A stretch of DNA of 46,622 nucleotides from Mucilaginibacter sp. (GTDB taxonomy: Bacteria; Bacteroidota; Bacteroidia; Sphingobacteriales; Sphingobacteriaceae), in the NCBI GenBank assembly GCA_016763755.1, contig JAESTD010000332.1, forward strand, positions 1 through 46,622, read 5' to 3'. Below, piece by piece: positions 1-9,117 of the stretch. Position 1 is the first letter of the stretch, and the number at the start of each line of letters is the position of its first letter. Under the pieces are notes generated by a model. It did not search any database and was not told the origin of the DNA. It saw only the letters and a list, made by a program, of their open reading frames with translations. The translations under genes and the position numbers were made by a program.

Positions 1-26
1 TCTATTTTTATCCCACCAACTCAACA

Positions 27-124
27 GCGTCATTGCGAGGTACGAAGCAATCGCTATTGGACAAGTTTACATCTTGCATAAAAGGCTCTGCTTAAAGCGA
101 TTGCTTCGTACCTCGCAATAACGC
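27..124. repeat. Palindromic intergenic repeat, GTCATTGCGAGG family
   Basis: Two 29-base arms (27-55 and 96-124) are reverse complements with one mismatch, separated by about 40 bases. The outer end reads GTCATTGCGAGGTACGAAGC. It lies just past the 3' end of nadB. A relative with the same outer end is at 34496-34588. It is probably a MITE-like or REP-like element; no coding capacity is seen. Confidence 0.8.
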
Positions 125-140
125 ATTCGCAATCTATTCA

Positions 141-1733
141 CTAAAACACCGTATCTTCCAAAACTTCCTGATGTTCAGGATAATCAGTTGTATAATGTAA
201 GCCCCTGCTCTCTTTACGCATGGTGGCTGATTTTACAACCAGATAGCTTACTTGTATTAAATTACGCAGCTCACAAAGTTTTACAGAGAGCTTAGTGCGT
301 TTATAAAACTCTTCTGTTTCCTCATATAACAAACGTAAGCGGCGCATGGCTCGGTCCAACCTAAAATCAGAACGGACTATACCAACATAGTCATTCATCA
401 GCTTTTGCATTTCGCGAAGGTTGTGGGTAACCAAAATATCTTCGTTCAATAACTGTACACCTTTCTCATCCCAGTCGGGGATATTATCGGGAACTGTGAT
501 ATTTGAAAAATCAACAATGGCATCTTTATAAATACGGTGTGCAAAAACCAAAGCTTCTAACAACGAATTAGAAGCCAAACGGTTAGCACCATGTAACCCG
601 GTTGACGAACATTCACCACAGGCATATAACCTGTTGATAGAAGATTTTCCCTGGTGATCTACTAATACACCACCACACATATAATGGCAGGCAGGTGCAA
701 CAGGAATCATATCGCGGGTCATGTCAATACCCATATCCAAACACTTGGCGTAGATATTAGGGAAATGCTGTAGTATGTCCTTCTTCTTTTTATGTCTTAC
801 ATCAAGGTAAACATAATCCTCGCCCGATTTTTTTATCTCAGCATCTATAGCCCTTGCTACGATATCCCTTGGTGCTAACGATTTACGCGAATCATACTCC
901 TGCATAAATTCTTCGCCATTGGTGCGTTTTAATATACCACCAAAACCGCGTACGGCTTCAGATATTAAAAATGATGGATACTCGCCCGGATTATACAACG
1001 CCGTTGGGTGAAATTGTATAAACTCCATATTCCTAACCTTCCCTTTTGCGCGGTAAACCATAGCTACACCATCACCAGTAGCAATAACCGGGTTAGTAGT
1101 TACCGAGTAAATATGTCCTGCACCACCAGATGCCATTACGGTTATCTTAGAAAGTATTTTCTCTACGTGATTGGTTTCTGTGTTAAAAGCATAAATTCCG
1201 TAGCATTTAATATCGTTTGATGACTTATCTACAAATTCTCCTAAATGGTGCTGGGTTATGAGATCGACAGCAAAGTAGTGAGTTAATATCTCAATATTAG
1301 GTTCACGGTGGATCTCTTCCAACAGCGCGCGTTCTATCTCAAAACCCGTTATATCCTTATAATGTAGTACACGAAACTCCGAATGGCCGCCCTCTTTTGC
1401 CAGGTCATAAATGCCATCATGTGTTTTATCGAAATTGGTACCGTAGTCAATTATTTCATTAATTCTTTCCGGGCCCTCGGTAACTACAGCCTTAACAACT
1501 TCGGGGTCGCAAAGGCCATCGCCGGCAATCAGGGTATCATTTATATGCTTTTCAAACGAATCTTCTTTTTTATCCACAACTACTGCTACGCCTCCCTGGG
1601 CATACTTAGTGTTGCTTTCGTCCTCGTTAGCTTTTGTAACTATCAGAACCTTACCATGCTTTGCAGCTTTAAGTGCAAAACTCAATCCGGCTATACCCGA
1701 TCCGATAACAAGGAAATCAACATTTCTGGTCAT
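141..1733 (-). CDS. nadB: L-aspartate oxidase NadB
   Basis: First step of de novo NAD synthesis: FAD-dependent oxidation of L-aspartate to iminoaspartate in the cytoplasm. The 530-residue length is normal for the family. An N-terminal dinucleotide-binding motif GSGIAGLS lies at about residues 11-18. Flavoprotein signatures of the succinate dehydrogenase/fumarate reductase family follow, including GGAGHIYSVTTNP, HPTALY, SEAVRGFGG, the APRDIVARAI helix and GANRLASNSLLEALVF. The C-terminal helical domain is intact. The gene is divergent from nadA, whose product uses the iminoaspartate, across an AT-rich gap of about 400 bases. Start ATG at 1733. No gene for the third enzyme (nadC) is in the window. 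Confidence 0.96.
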   Translation of the reverse strand: MTRNVDFLVIGSGIAGLSFALKAAKHGKVLIVTKANEDESNTKYAQGGVAVVVDKKEDSFEKHINDTLIAGDGLCDPEVVKAVVTEGPERINEIIDYGTNFDKTHDGIYDLAKEGGHSEFRVLHYKDITGFEIERALLEEIHREPNIEILTHYFAVDLITQHHLGEFVDKSSNDIKCYGIYAFNTETNHVEKILSKITVMASGGAGHIYSVTTNPVIATGDGVAMVYRAKGKVRNMEFIQFHPTALYNPGEYPSFLISEAVRGFGGILKRTNGEEFMQEYDSRKSLAPRDIVARAIDAEIKKSGEDYVYLDVRHKKKKDILQHFPNIYAKCLDMGIDMTRDMIPVAPACHYMCGGVLVDHQGKSSINRLYACGECSSTGLHGANRLASNSLLEALVFAHRIYKDAIVDFSNITVPDNIPDWDEKGVQLLNEDILVTHNLREMQKLMNDYVGIVRSDFRLDRAMRRLRLLYEETEEFYKRTKLSVKLCELRNLIQVSYLVVKSATMRKESRGLHYTTDYPEHQEVLEDTVF

Positions 1734-2140
1734 GCTTTGTATATGTATTGTGTAAAATTAGGTTTTATGTTAATAAGCGGGGTAAAACGTGTTAAATTTG
1801 TGTCGGAAAAAAATCATAAAAAGTGAGACTTGTTAACAACCCCGATTTTTAAAGATTTTGCCGGATTTTTTGAGCGATTTATAAGACAATTTCACAACGA
1901 AATCAACAATTTTTAACACCGATAATTATTAACAAATAAGTATTTAAACAAAAAGTTGTTTGTCATATAGTTTTAAAAATCAATCTGATAAAAAATATAA
2001 AGCCTTTTAAAATTGTTAATAATATTGGAAAAACAACTTTTTACCTAAAACGTATCACTACTTTTTAACATAACTAACACCTTAACAAACAATAGTTTTA
2101 TTTTAATATAAAAAGAAGCTATTATTAATTGATTTGTGGA
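1734..2140. other. AT-rich divergent spacer between nadB and nadA
   Basis: This stretch of about 400 bases is strongly AT-rich and has no credible ORF, tRNA or riboswitch that I can recognise. One exact TAnnTTTG -7 element is seen on the plus strand (1793-1800), some 340 bases before nadA, with no good -33 element. It presumably holds the two divergent promoters and possibly a long nadA leader. Confidence 0.5.
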
Positions 2141-3133
2141 ATGGATATCTTCGAAGAAATAAAAGTGAAAGGATTTGCCGACGAATACATTGACCCGTCG
2201 CTTGATCTTTTTGCAGAAATAGATAAACTCAAAAAAGAAAAAAATGCTGTTATACTGGCCCACTATTACCAGGAAGGAGATATACAGGATATTGCCGATT
2301 ATATTGGCGATAGTCTGGGCCTTTCGCAGCAGGCTGCTAAAACAGATGCCGATATCATTGTTTTTGCCGGTGTGCATTTCATGGCCGAAACAGCAAAAAT
2401 ATTATCACCCAACAAGAAAGTTCTGCTACCGGATCTGAAAGCCGGTTGCTCACTGGCTGATAGCTGCCCGCCGCATTTGTTCAAAAAGTTCAAAGAGCAA
2501 TACCCTGATCACCTGGTAATTACGTACGTAAACTGTACAGCCGAACTGAAAGCCTTAAGCGATATTGTTTGTACATCAAGCAATGCGGTACAGATCGTAG
2601 AAAGCTTGCCTAAAGATCAGAAGATCATCTTTGGCCCTGACAGGAACCTTGGTGCCTGGGTAGCTAAAAAAACAGGCCGGGACCTGGTATTATGGAACGG
2701 TGCCTGTATGGTGCATGAGATATTTAGCCGCGAAAAGATCACTAAATTGAAAGAGCGTCATCCTAATGCTAAGATACTTGCGCACCCCGAGTGTGAGGAA
2801 GTAATACTGCAGATGGCTGATTATATAGGCTCTACCACAGGTATCTTGAAGTACGCTACCAACAGCCCCGAGAAGGAATTTATAGTAGCTACAGAATCGG
2901 GCATTATGCACCAGATGGAAAAGGATAATCCTGATAAAACCTTTATCCCGGCCCCGCCAAACAACCTTTGTGCATGTAATGATTGCCCGCACATGAAACG
3001 TAATACGCTGGAGAAACTTTATCTGTGTTTAAAAAATGAAATGCCCGAGGTTGAAGTTCCTGCGCATATCATCAAAGAAGCTGTAAAGCCGATAGAACGT
3101 ATGCTGGAGATATCAGCCAAACTGGGTTTATAA
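2141..3133 (+). CDS. nadA: Quinolinate synthase NadA
   Basis: Condenses iminoaspartate with dihydroxyacetone phosphate to quinolinate using a [4Fe-4S] cluster; partner of NadB. The open frame begins at a TTG (2129), but ATG 2141 ([11 protein letters not shown]) is the better start and gives 330 residues. Family landmarks are the substrate-binding [35 protein letters not shown], the cysteine in YVNC (about residue 132), HPEC (about 218) and the C-terminal Cys-rich CACNDCPHM (about 277-282). Three cysteines of these groups ligate the cluster in known NadA enzymes. The gene converges with the kinase gene downstream, with a gap of 61 bases. Confidence 0.96.
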   Translation: MDIFEEIKVKGFADEYIDPSLDLFAEIDKLKKEKNAVILAHYYQEGDIQDIADYIGDSLGLSQQAAKTDADIIVFAGVHFMAETAKILSPNKKVLLPDLKAGCSLADSCPPHLFKKFKEQYPDHLVITYVNCTAELKALSDIVCTSSNAVQIVESLPKDQKIIFGPDRNLGAWVAKKTGRDLVLWNGACMVHEIFSREKITKLKERHPNAKILAHPECEEVILQMADYIGSTTGILKYATNSPEKEFIVATESGIMHQMEKDNPDKTFIPAPPNNLCACNDCPHMKRNTLEKLYLCLKNEMPEVEVPAHIIKEAVKPIERMLEISAKLGL

Positions 3134-3194
3134 GCCCTGTAAGACATTATTGCCAACCGATAGGTGTCTTGGGTAGCAGATAGTAATAAAGGCC

Positions 3195-5027
3195 TTAAAC
3201 AGTAGCTATCGGAAAGCTCAGATAGAATGTGGTACCTGCATCAATAGCGGTATCAAACCAAACCTTTCCGTTGGCATTTTCTATTGAGTTTTTTACGAAG
3301 GCCAAACCAAGGCCTGTGCCCGAGCTTTTGGTGGTAAAATTTGGCTCAAATATCTTTTCGCGCATATTTTCGGGAATACCGCTTCCATTATCTTTTATGG
3401 TGAACAAGATATTTTTTGTAGTAACCAGATAATTGATCTCAATTTCGCACTGTCTGTCATCTGGTGTAGCTTCTATCGCATTTTTCAACAGGTTATTAAA
3501 ACAGCGTAATAATTGGTCACGGTCGGCATCTATATTAAATTTATTGTTAGATGGCAAATACTTGATCAATACGTTATCCATCTGTTTAAAAATGGTGACA
3601 GCCTGGTTAAGAATATCAAAAATATTCAAACGCTCAATTCGTGTATCAGGCATTTTAGCAAAGGCCGAAAATTCTGAAGCAATAGATGAAAGGCTCTCAA
3701 TCTGCTCAACAAAAGATTTGCTGAAACGCTCAAATTTCTGATCGAATTTAGGATCTTTATCCTTCCATGATTTATCAAGCAATTGTAAGCCTAATTTAAG
3801 GGGTGTTAGCGGGTTCTTTATCTCGTGGGCTACCTGCTTAGCCATTTCTCTCCAGGCACTCTCACGTTCAGACTGTGCAAGTTTAATGGCACTATTTTCA
3901 AGCGCAGCTATCATGTTGTTATACTCTTTCACTAAAGCGCCTATTTCATCGTCCCTATCCCACTTTATTGGCTCGTTCTTTTTACCGTAAATGGTTTTAC
4001 TTAGGTTGTACTGAATAAAATTTAAAGGTGCCGTTATTTGCCGGGCTATGATAATAGCAAATAAACCGATAGCTATAAATATCAACGCATATACATTTAT
4101 CATAATGTTAAGTAATGATCCTATGCGTTCTGTATACTCTGCCTCATTTGCAAAATAAGGTAGTTGCAGGTAGGCTATGGTTTGGTGCCTAACGTTTCTG
4201 ATAGGTGCATAAGCCGCTTTGTAGGATAGCAAACCTATTTTTTCATCGCTTAATACTTCAGATTTTTGCAAGCCATTTAAGGCGATAAATGCACGGCCGT
4301 TCATCTGCCGGCATAACAGGCCGTAATCGTAAATTTTGGGTTGGGTAGTAAGTAACAACTCACCATTAGTGTCAAATAAACTAAGGTCAGACGAGTAATT
4401 ATTTGCCAGGTTATCGAAATTCACTTTAGCCTGTTCATCATTGTAGTTGATACGGTCTATCAGTGGCCCCACTTCAAACGCAGAAGCAATTTGCAAAATT
4501 TTAGATCTGATGGTCTTTTCCTGTTGCGTTTGAAACTGTGAACTGATAGAAATAAAAGTGATAATACCTACCAATATTAAGGTGATAACTACCGCAAAGA
4601 TCATCGAGAACTGTATGCGCGTGCGGTAAAGTATCTTATCTAAACTTATTTTAAAGCTCCATTTAATGCGGTTGTTGCTAACAGTTAATATTCGCACTCG
4701 TATCCACATCAATCTTATCAATATTACTATCGCACCAAACAATAGTAACACTACAAAAAAGAAGGTTAGTGCGGTTATGCTTGATAGTAACGTATTGTTT
4801 TCCTGGGTAACAACTATTAAATTTCGCTCGCTTGGTTTGTAGAGTAAATGCTCATAGGTGGTAAACTGACCGGCAAAAGTAGTAGGGTTACCTTTGGATA
4901 TTTGAGTAGTGTAATTATGGATTTTTCCTTTAAACTCGCGGTTTCTTACACCATATACATAATTTCCGCTTTGCGTAACAAGTCGGTTATCGGCGTAAAA
5001 AGCAAACGAATAGTTCTTAAAATCGTC
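3195..5027 (-). CDS. Sensor kinase, C-terminal piece (TM, HAMP, HisKA, HATPase)
   Basis: This is the catalytic part of the frameshifted kinase. The frame is open up to 5027, beyond the first usable start (GTG at 4751). The codons from 5027 to 4751 read DDFKNYSFAFYADNRLVTQS and onward, a plausible continuation of the sensory domain rather than untranslated DNA. That is the evidence that the GTG is an internal valine. All kinase motifs (H, N, G1, G2) are present, so only the upstream frame is damaged. Confidence 0.8.
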   Translation of the reverse strand, partial: DDFKNYSFAFYADNRLVTQSGNYVYGVRNREFKGKIHNYTTQISKGNPTTFAGQFTTYEHLLYKPSERNLIVVTQENNTLLSSITALTFFFVVLLLFGAIVILIRLMWIRVRILTVSNNRIKWSFKISLDKILYRTRIQFSMIFAVVITLILVGIITFISISSQFQTQQEKTIRSKILQIASAFEVGPLIDRINYNDEQAKVNFDNLANNYSSDLSLFDTNGELLLTTQPKIYDYGLLCRQMNGRAFIALNGLQKSEVLSDEKIGLLSYKAAYAPIRNVRHQTIAYLQLPYFANEAEYTERIGSLLNIMINVYALIFIAIGLFAIIIARQITAPLNFIQYNLSKTIYGKKNEPIKWDRDDEIGALVKEYNNMIAALENSAIKLAQSERESAWREMAKQVAHEIKNPLTPLKLGLQLLDKSWKDKDPKFDQKFERFSKSFVEQIESLSSIASEFSAFAKMPDTRIERLNIFDILNQAVTIFKQMDNVLIKYLPSNNKFNIDADRDQLLRCFNNLLKNAIEATPDDRQCEIEINYLVTTKNILFTIKDNGSGIPENMREKIFEPNFTTKSSGTGLGLAFVKNSIENANGKVWFDTAIDAGTTFYLSFPIATV

Positions 5028-6067
5028 TTGTTTCCTTTTACCTGCTTATCTATAAGCAGATCTGGGAACGAACCCGGTAACAAAAGCGGTTTTGATTTTA
5101 GCTCGATAACAACAGTGCCCAGGTTATTATCGTTATCTAAAACGGGTAATATGGCAAAGTAACTCTGGAAGCCAAAAGATTCATTTTCGCGATAAAAATA
5201 ATCCGAAACTTTAAATGAGCTGTAAACCACCATATCCTTGAAAACATCAAGTGAGTAGCTTTTATCTACGGAGATGGGATAACCGGTTTTATCATATCCG
5301 TGTACTTTAAAATCATATTTAGAAAGGTATTGATCAAAGTATATTTTCTTTAAACGGGTTTCCAGGTAATCATCACTGCGGTTGGGGCTTTTAAAGTACG
5401 ATACCAACAGCGAATCTTTACTCAGATCCTTTTCAATGTTTTTAAAAATGCCATCGGCAATAGCATCATCAGGCATTTCAAGTTTTTGGATCAGCACTTT
5501 GCGTAACCCTTCTTCTCTTACATGCTCAAAGTGGTTTAGCTTAATTGCTGATATAATAGTGCAAATCAATATAATGCATATAAAGGCCATTGAGCTAAAC
5601 CTTCGGTTATCATACCGGTAGGCATACCCCCTTATCAGGATGATCGGCATCCATAAGAAGTTATACAAGCTAAATTCCCAATAATAGACGGTTACACCCG
5701 TTGCTATAACTATTGCTGCTATGAAAACAATAGATTGTTTAACTAAAGAAATATCAAGTTGAAAACAAATGGTTAAAGCAATTTCGCTGAGTAAAAAGAA
5801 CATCAGGAAACTGAAACAAAGCAGCAATACGCCTATGAAACTAAAACCGGAGAGATTAAGGACATTATTTACATCGAAACTGATCTTCGAGTTAATAACA
5901 AGGCCATAAAAGATTCTTAAAAGTTCGTTCGAGGTAAAGATGAGTATGCCTATTATACTAATAAGAATAAGATAGCTTACTGCCTTTCCCGGCTTTTTAT
6001 AACCAGTTTGTTGCGCTGCGTATAGGTAAATGCAAAAAACCAGCACAGGCATAATATGTTTACACAA
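4946..6067 (-). CDS. Sensor kinase, middle piece (membrane and sensor segment)
   Basis: Only about 5028-6000 of this frame is genuine protein. It carries four or more hydrophobic segments (for example around SYLILISIIGILIF and GVLLLCFSFLMFFLLSE), then a soluble extracytoplasmic region ending FPDLLIDKQVKGNK. The last 20 or so residues, after KGNK, are out-of-frame read-through. Likewise the first 25 residues before KKPGKAVSYL belong to the neighbouring frame. Confidence 0.7.
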   Translation of the reverse strand: MCKHIMPVLVFCIYLYAAQQTGYKKPGKAVSYLILISIIGILIFTSNELLRIFYGLVINSKISFDVNNVLNLSGFSFIGVLLLCFSFLMFFLLSEIALTICFQLDISLVKQSIVFIAAIVIATGVTVYYWEFSLYNFLWMPIILIRGYAYRYDNRRFSSMAFICIILICTIISAIKLNHFEHVREEGLRKVLIQKLEMPDDAIADGIFKNIEKDLSKDSLLVSYFKSPNRSDDYLETRLKKIYFDQYLSKYDFKVHGYDKTGYPISVDKSYSLDVFKDMVVYSSFKVSDYFYRENESFGFQSYFAILPVLDNDNNLGTVVIELKSKPLLLPGSFPDLLIDKQVKGNKTILRTIRLLFTPITDLLRKAEIMYMV

Positions 6068-6930
6068 AAATCGCCAAGGGAACGAAATATGGGTGATGAA
6101 GCGTAAACCTGCGGACTAAATAATGATAGCTGATCAGTAAATATTGGTATTCCTAAAAATAGATTGATAACCCTGATCAAAATTAGCGAACCTGCCAAAA
6201 ATAAAAGAGATGCGTAAACCCACTTACGGGCAAGGTACTGCGTTATATTTTGGATAAGAATGCATAGCGTTATAATAGCCAATATCCAAAAACCTACTAC
6301 AAGGTTAAAGAAACGATGATTAACACCTTTGGTTAGCTTTAAAGAAAATAAATAGGCACCATTAACATTATGAACCCCAAAAACCTCTTTATCAGTAATA
6401 TCAGCAATTTCTATATTACGATCTGTAGTGAGATCTTTATAGAACACATTGGATAGATATTCATTCCCAAACGGATAGTTGTTTTTTACGGGTATAAAAA
6501 ATATAACTACCGTTTCCCCATCCGTTTTACGGATAGCCTCATAATAAGCGTTTGGTTGCTTAATAAAGGAGCAGCCCTCTTTTATGCGCTGCAATGCCCG
6601 AGGCGGAATCACCTTAACACCAGACCAAAAATTTAATTTTCCTTTTTTGTAAACCAATAGCCATATACTTTTACCCATGGTATAATCCTGGATAAAATCG
6701 ATACCTTTTTTTGGCGTGTTACGCAGATTTTTTATCTCTTCAAAAGCCTGCTTATTATTTATAAGACTGTAAACAAGCGTTTCTTTTTTTTGGAGATTAT
6801 TTTGAAGTAACCGGGCAGTTTGTACAAGATTGTTGGCCGGCGTGTATGTGCTTTCTACCGCCAGCGCTGTAAACAGTAAACTGGCAAATAATAATGCTAA
6901 TAGTACACGAATTTTTGCAGCGGTTGACAA
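5977..6930 (-). CDS. Sensor kinase, N-terminal piece
   Basis: Begins with a TTG-started hydrophobic anchor (IRVLLALLFASLLFTALAV), then an extracytoplasmic stretch of about 190 residues and three membrane segments. The genuine frame ends at TQRNKLVIK. One extra A in the A5 run (plus-strand T5 at 5994-5998) would continue it into KPGKAVSYLILIS of the middle piece. Confidence 0.7.
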   Translation of the reverse strand: MSTAAKIRVLLALLFASLLFTALAVESTYTPANNLVQTARLLQNNLQKKETLVYSLINNKQAFEEIKNLRNTPKKGIDFIQDYTMGKSIWLLVYKKGKLNFWSGVKVIPPRALQRIKEGCSFIKQPNAYYEAIRKTDGETVVIFFIPVKNNYPFGNEYLSNVFYKDLTTDRNIEIADITDKEVFGVHNVNGAYLFSLKLTKGVNHRFFNLVVGFWILAIITLCILIQNITQYLARKWVYASLLFLAGSLILIRVINLFLGIPIFTDQLSLFSPQVYASSPIFRSLGDFCVNILCLCWFFAFTYTQRNKLVIKSRERQ

Positions 6931-6965
6931 TTACTTGTATTTAATAGATTGATAGATGTATAAAA

Positions 6966-6993
6966 ATAAAGCCACCATTACTGGCGGCTTTAT
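6966..6993 (-). terminator. Rho-independent terminator after fabD
   Basis: AAAGCCRCC stem with its complement (6968-6991), followed on the minus strand by a T-rich tract. It sits just beyond the fabD stop codon and about 40 bases before the kinase start, so the kinase may be partly uncoupled from fabD. Confidence 0.65.
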
Positions 6994-6996
6994 AAA

Positions 6997-7884
6997 TTAT
7001 TCCTGTATGGCAGCGCTTGACGTTGTTACTTCGCGGTTTACTTTTTTAACAAGGCCTTGTAATACTTTACCCGGGCCCACTTCTGTAAATGATGTTGCGC
7101 CATCCTCAAGCATGTGCTCAACGGTTTGGGTCCAGCGCACCGGGCCTGTTAGCTGCGCAATAAGATTATGTTTGATCTGCTCAACATCGGTATAAGGTTT
7201 TGCATCTATGTTTTGATATACAGGGCAAACCGGTTTGCTAAAAGCTGTATTAACAATAGCATGCTCCAACTCAACGCGTGCAGCTTCCATCAAAGGCGAG
7301 TGGAATGCACCACCTACGTTCAGTTTCATGGCACGTTTAGCACCTGCTGCAGTCATTTTTTCGCAGGCGGCATCAATACCCGCAACTGTACCTGATATTA
7401 CCAGCTGACCGGGGCAGTTATAATTTGCCGGTACAACTACGTCTGTTAATTGCTGGCAGATATCTTCAACGGTAAAATCATCCAAAGCTAAAATGGCAGC
7501 CATAGTACCGGGTTGTATCTCGCAAGCTTTTTGCATAGCATTGGCACGTGCTGCTACCAGGCGTAAACCATCCTCAAACGATAAAGCACCTGATGATACC
7601 AATGCAGAAAATTCACCTAATGAGTGACCTGCAACCATATCAGGCTGGAAATCATTGCCCAGGGTTTTGGCCAATATTACCGAATGCAAAAAAATAGCCG
7701 GCTGGGTTACATTGGTTTGTTTCAAGTCTTCTTCGGTACCATCAAACATTACATCAGTAATACGGAAACCTAAAATTTCGTTCGCTTTTTCAAATAATTC
7801 GCGGGCTTGTTCGCTTTGTTCGTAAAGGTCTTTGCCCATTCCCGGAAACTGGGCACCCTGCCCAGGGAAGATGTATGCTTTCAT
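6997..7884 (-). CDS. fabD: Malonyl-CoA:ACP transacylase FabD
   Basis: Transfers malonyl from CoA to acyl carrier protein, supplying extender units for fatty acid synthesis. Its 295 residues are typical. The N-terminal FPGQGAQFPGMG, the nucleophile elbow GHSLGEF (Ser 88) and the catalytic His in GGAFHSPLME (His 195) are all present, as is the conserved QPAIF segment. Start ATG at 7884. It lies downstream of folE with an 87-base gap that is filled by a word-type inverted repeat, and is followed by a terminator. Confidence 0.96.
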   Translation of the reverse strand: MKAYIFPGQGAQFPGMGKDLYEQSEQARELFEKANEILGFRITDVMFDGTEEDLKQTNVTQPAIFLHSVILAKTLGNDFQPDMVAGHSLGEFSALVSSGALSFEDGLRLVAARANAMQKACEIQPGTMAAILALDDFTVEDICQQLTDVVVPANYNCPGQLVISGTVAGIDAACEKMTAAGAKRAMKLNVGGAFHSPLMEAARVELEHAIVNTAFSKPVCPVYQNIDAKPYTDVEQIKHNLIAQLTGPVRWTQTVEHMLEDGATSFTEVGPGKVLQGLVKKVNREVTTSSAAIQE

Positions 7885-7899
7885 TTCTTAACGTTATAA

Positions 7900-7972
7900 G
7901 TTCATTTGTTCACTGGTTTATTGGTATTGAACATGTACCCCAATGAACTAATGAACGAGTGAGCCAGTGAAC
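7900..7972. repeat. Inverted 8-base word array (GTTCAYTG words)
   Basis: Left arm is four words in register: GTTCATTT, GTTCACTG, GTTTATTG, GTATTG (7900-7929). Right arm is four words of the opposite sense: CAATGAAC, TAATGAAC, GAGTGAGC, CAGTGAAC (7941-7972). The period is exactly 8 in each arm, the words vary, and the arms pair only imperfectly. The folE stop codon overlaps the right end. Confidence 0.75.
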
Positions 7973-8613
7973 TAACTTAACCTCGACGAGGTCAAGTTTA
8001 AAAATTCTGTCCTGGTTTTTTCTTTTAAAAATTCGCCGGTAAATGCTGATGTTGTAGTTACCGAGTTTTGTTTTTGTACGCCACGCATGCTCATGCACAG
8101 ATGGCGGCACTCTATCACCACACCTACCCCGATAGGGTTAAGCGTTTCTTGGATACAATCGCGTATCTCGTTGGTTAAACGCTCTTGTACCTGCAGCCTG
8201 CGGGCAAAAACATCAACTATACGCGGTATTTTGCTAAGGCCGACTACATAGCCATTAGGTATGTATGCTACGTGCGCTTTCCCAAAAAATGGGAGCATGT
8301 GGTGCTCACACATCGAATATACTTCAATGTCTTTAACAATCACCATCTGGCTGTATTCTTCCTTAAACATGGCCGAATTAAGGATCTCTTTCGCATCCGA
8401 ATCATAGCCATGCGTAAGATAGAGCATAGCTTTCGCCACACGTTCCGGCGTTTTCAGTAAACCTTCGCGGTTTGGATCCTCGCCAATTTGTTTTAAAACT
8501 TCGTGGTAATGGCCCGATAGGTTTTGGATCAGTTCGGGGTTGTACCGGTCAACTTTTTGGTAACCGTTTATGCCCGCGTCCCTGTCGGGAATGTTGTCGT
8601 CGTCGTCGATCAT
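7972..8613 (-). CDS. folE: GTP cyclohydrolase I FolE
   Basis: Converts GTP to 7,8-dihydroneopterin triphosphate, the entry to folate and (with QueD) 7-deazaguanine synthesis. It has 213 residues. The zinc ligands are visible as CEHHMLP (Cys 102, His 105) and the cysteine of HLCMSMRG (Cys 173). ERLT and the GxGVV strand are also present. The acidic N-terminus ([10 protein letters not shown]) is a short extension. The last residues and the stop run into the adjacent repeat, so the C-terminal end SSRLS may have been altered by it. It starts 10 bases after the queD stop, indicating co-transcription. Confidence 0.95.
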   Translation of the reverse strand: MIDDDDNIPDRDAGINGYQKVDRYNPELIQNLSGHYHEVLKQIGEDPNREGLLKTPERVAKAMLYLTHGYDSDAKEILNSAMFKEEYSQMVIVKDIEVYSMCEHHMLPFFGKAHVAYIPNGYVVGLSKIPRIVDVFARRLQVQERLTNEIRDCIQETLNPIGVGVVIECRHLCMSMRGVQKQNSVTTTSAFTGEFLKEKTRTEFLNLTSSRLS

Positions 8614-8623
8614 TTATAAAGGT

Positions 8624-9043
8624 TTATCCGCCAAAGTACTCGGCAGAATTATTTTCGGTTTCAAATAATCTTACAGAATGCAAAAATACGCCTTCGTGTG
8701 CTTCAATAGGGCCTCTTAACTGGTTAAAAATCTCAATGGTCAGCAATTCTGTCGAAGCCATTTTGCCAGCCATAAATTCAACATCCTTGTTGATGTTTTT
8801 ATGATCCAGCTTTTCGATCACGTATTCGTTAATGATCTGTTTCAGATCTTTAAGGTCGATAAGGTAACCGGTGGCATGGGTTACTTCGCCTTTAACGGTG
8901 ACGAAGAGATTATAATTGTGGCCATGCCAGTTGGGATTTGCGCATTTACCAAAAACCTCAAAGTTTTTTTCGGCGCTCCATTCCTCGCGGTACATACGGT
9001 GTGCCGCATTAAAATGTTCCTTGCGCGTAATATGTATCATCAT
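8624..9043 (-). CDS. queD: 6-pyruvoyl-tetrahydropterin synthase / QueD family protein
   Basis: Acts on dihydroneopterin triphosphate, the FolE product. In bacteria this usually means 6-carboxy-tetrahydropterin synthase of the queuosine pathway. Zinc ligands are His 15 (HFNAAHR) and His 40/His 42 (WHGHNY), numbering from the chosen ATG; catalytic Cys 34 lies in GKCANPN. The Cys-x5-HGHNY spacing resembles animal-type PTPS, so the exact product (queuosine or another pterin) is open. An upstream start at 9073 is possible in frame, but MMIHITRKEHF at 9043 (or 9040) fits the family, 139 residues, and lies 15 bases from a good -7 element. First gene of the minus-strand run with folE and fabD. Confidence 0.85.
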   Translation of the reverse strand: MMIHITRKEHFNAAHRMYREEWSAEKNFEVFGKCANPNWHGHNYNLFVTVKGEVTHATGYLIDLKDLKQIINEYVIEKLDHKNINKDVEFMAGKMASTELLTIEIFNQLRGPIEAHEGVFLHSVRLFETENNSAEYFGG

Positions 9044-9057
9044 AACTTTTAATGGTG

Positions 9058-9065
9058 CAAATATA
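9058..9065 (-). promoter_or_regulatory. -7 promoter element for queD-folE
   Basis: On the minus strand this reads TATATTTG, an exact TAnnTTTG Bacteroidetes -7 motif, 15 bases upstream of the queD start. No clear TTTG -33 partner is seen. Confidence 0.5.
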
Positions 9066-9117
9066 CAAAACAAAAACAGGCGAGTTGTTTTATCTTAGCC
9101 AATCAAAATTAGGGTTT

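Larger units (their letters stand above)
3195..6930 (-). pseudogene. Large multi-TM NtrY-like sensor histidine kinase, two frameshifts
   Basis: Three overlapping reading frames together encode one membrane sensor kinase. Restoring one base near 5994-5998 (a T5 run on the plus strand) and one near 5024-5031 joins them into a frame of about 1,245 residues. Order: N-terminal signal anchor and periplasmic region, several membrane segments, a second extracytoplasmic segment, another TM pair, HAMP (about 964-1012), HisKA with the NtrY-like box AHEIKNPLTP (His about 1031), then HATPase_c with NNLLKNAIEA, DNGSGIP and GTGLGL. The first codon seems to be TTG (6930), immediately after an in-frame TAA. 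It is the last gene of a queD-folE-fabD run. Whether the two lesions are real or assembly errors cannot be told here. Confidence 0.8.

Noticed and set aside
1734..2140. Possible riboswitch or small RNA gene upstream of nadA
   Set aside because: The region is AT-rich without stable stems or any motif I recognise; only a lone -7 element is seen.
7910..8110. 66-residue frame overlapping folE
   Set aside because: Its translation is repeat-derived (HWLTRSLVHWG) plus the folE sequence in another frame.
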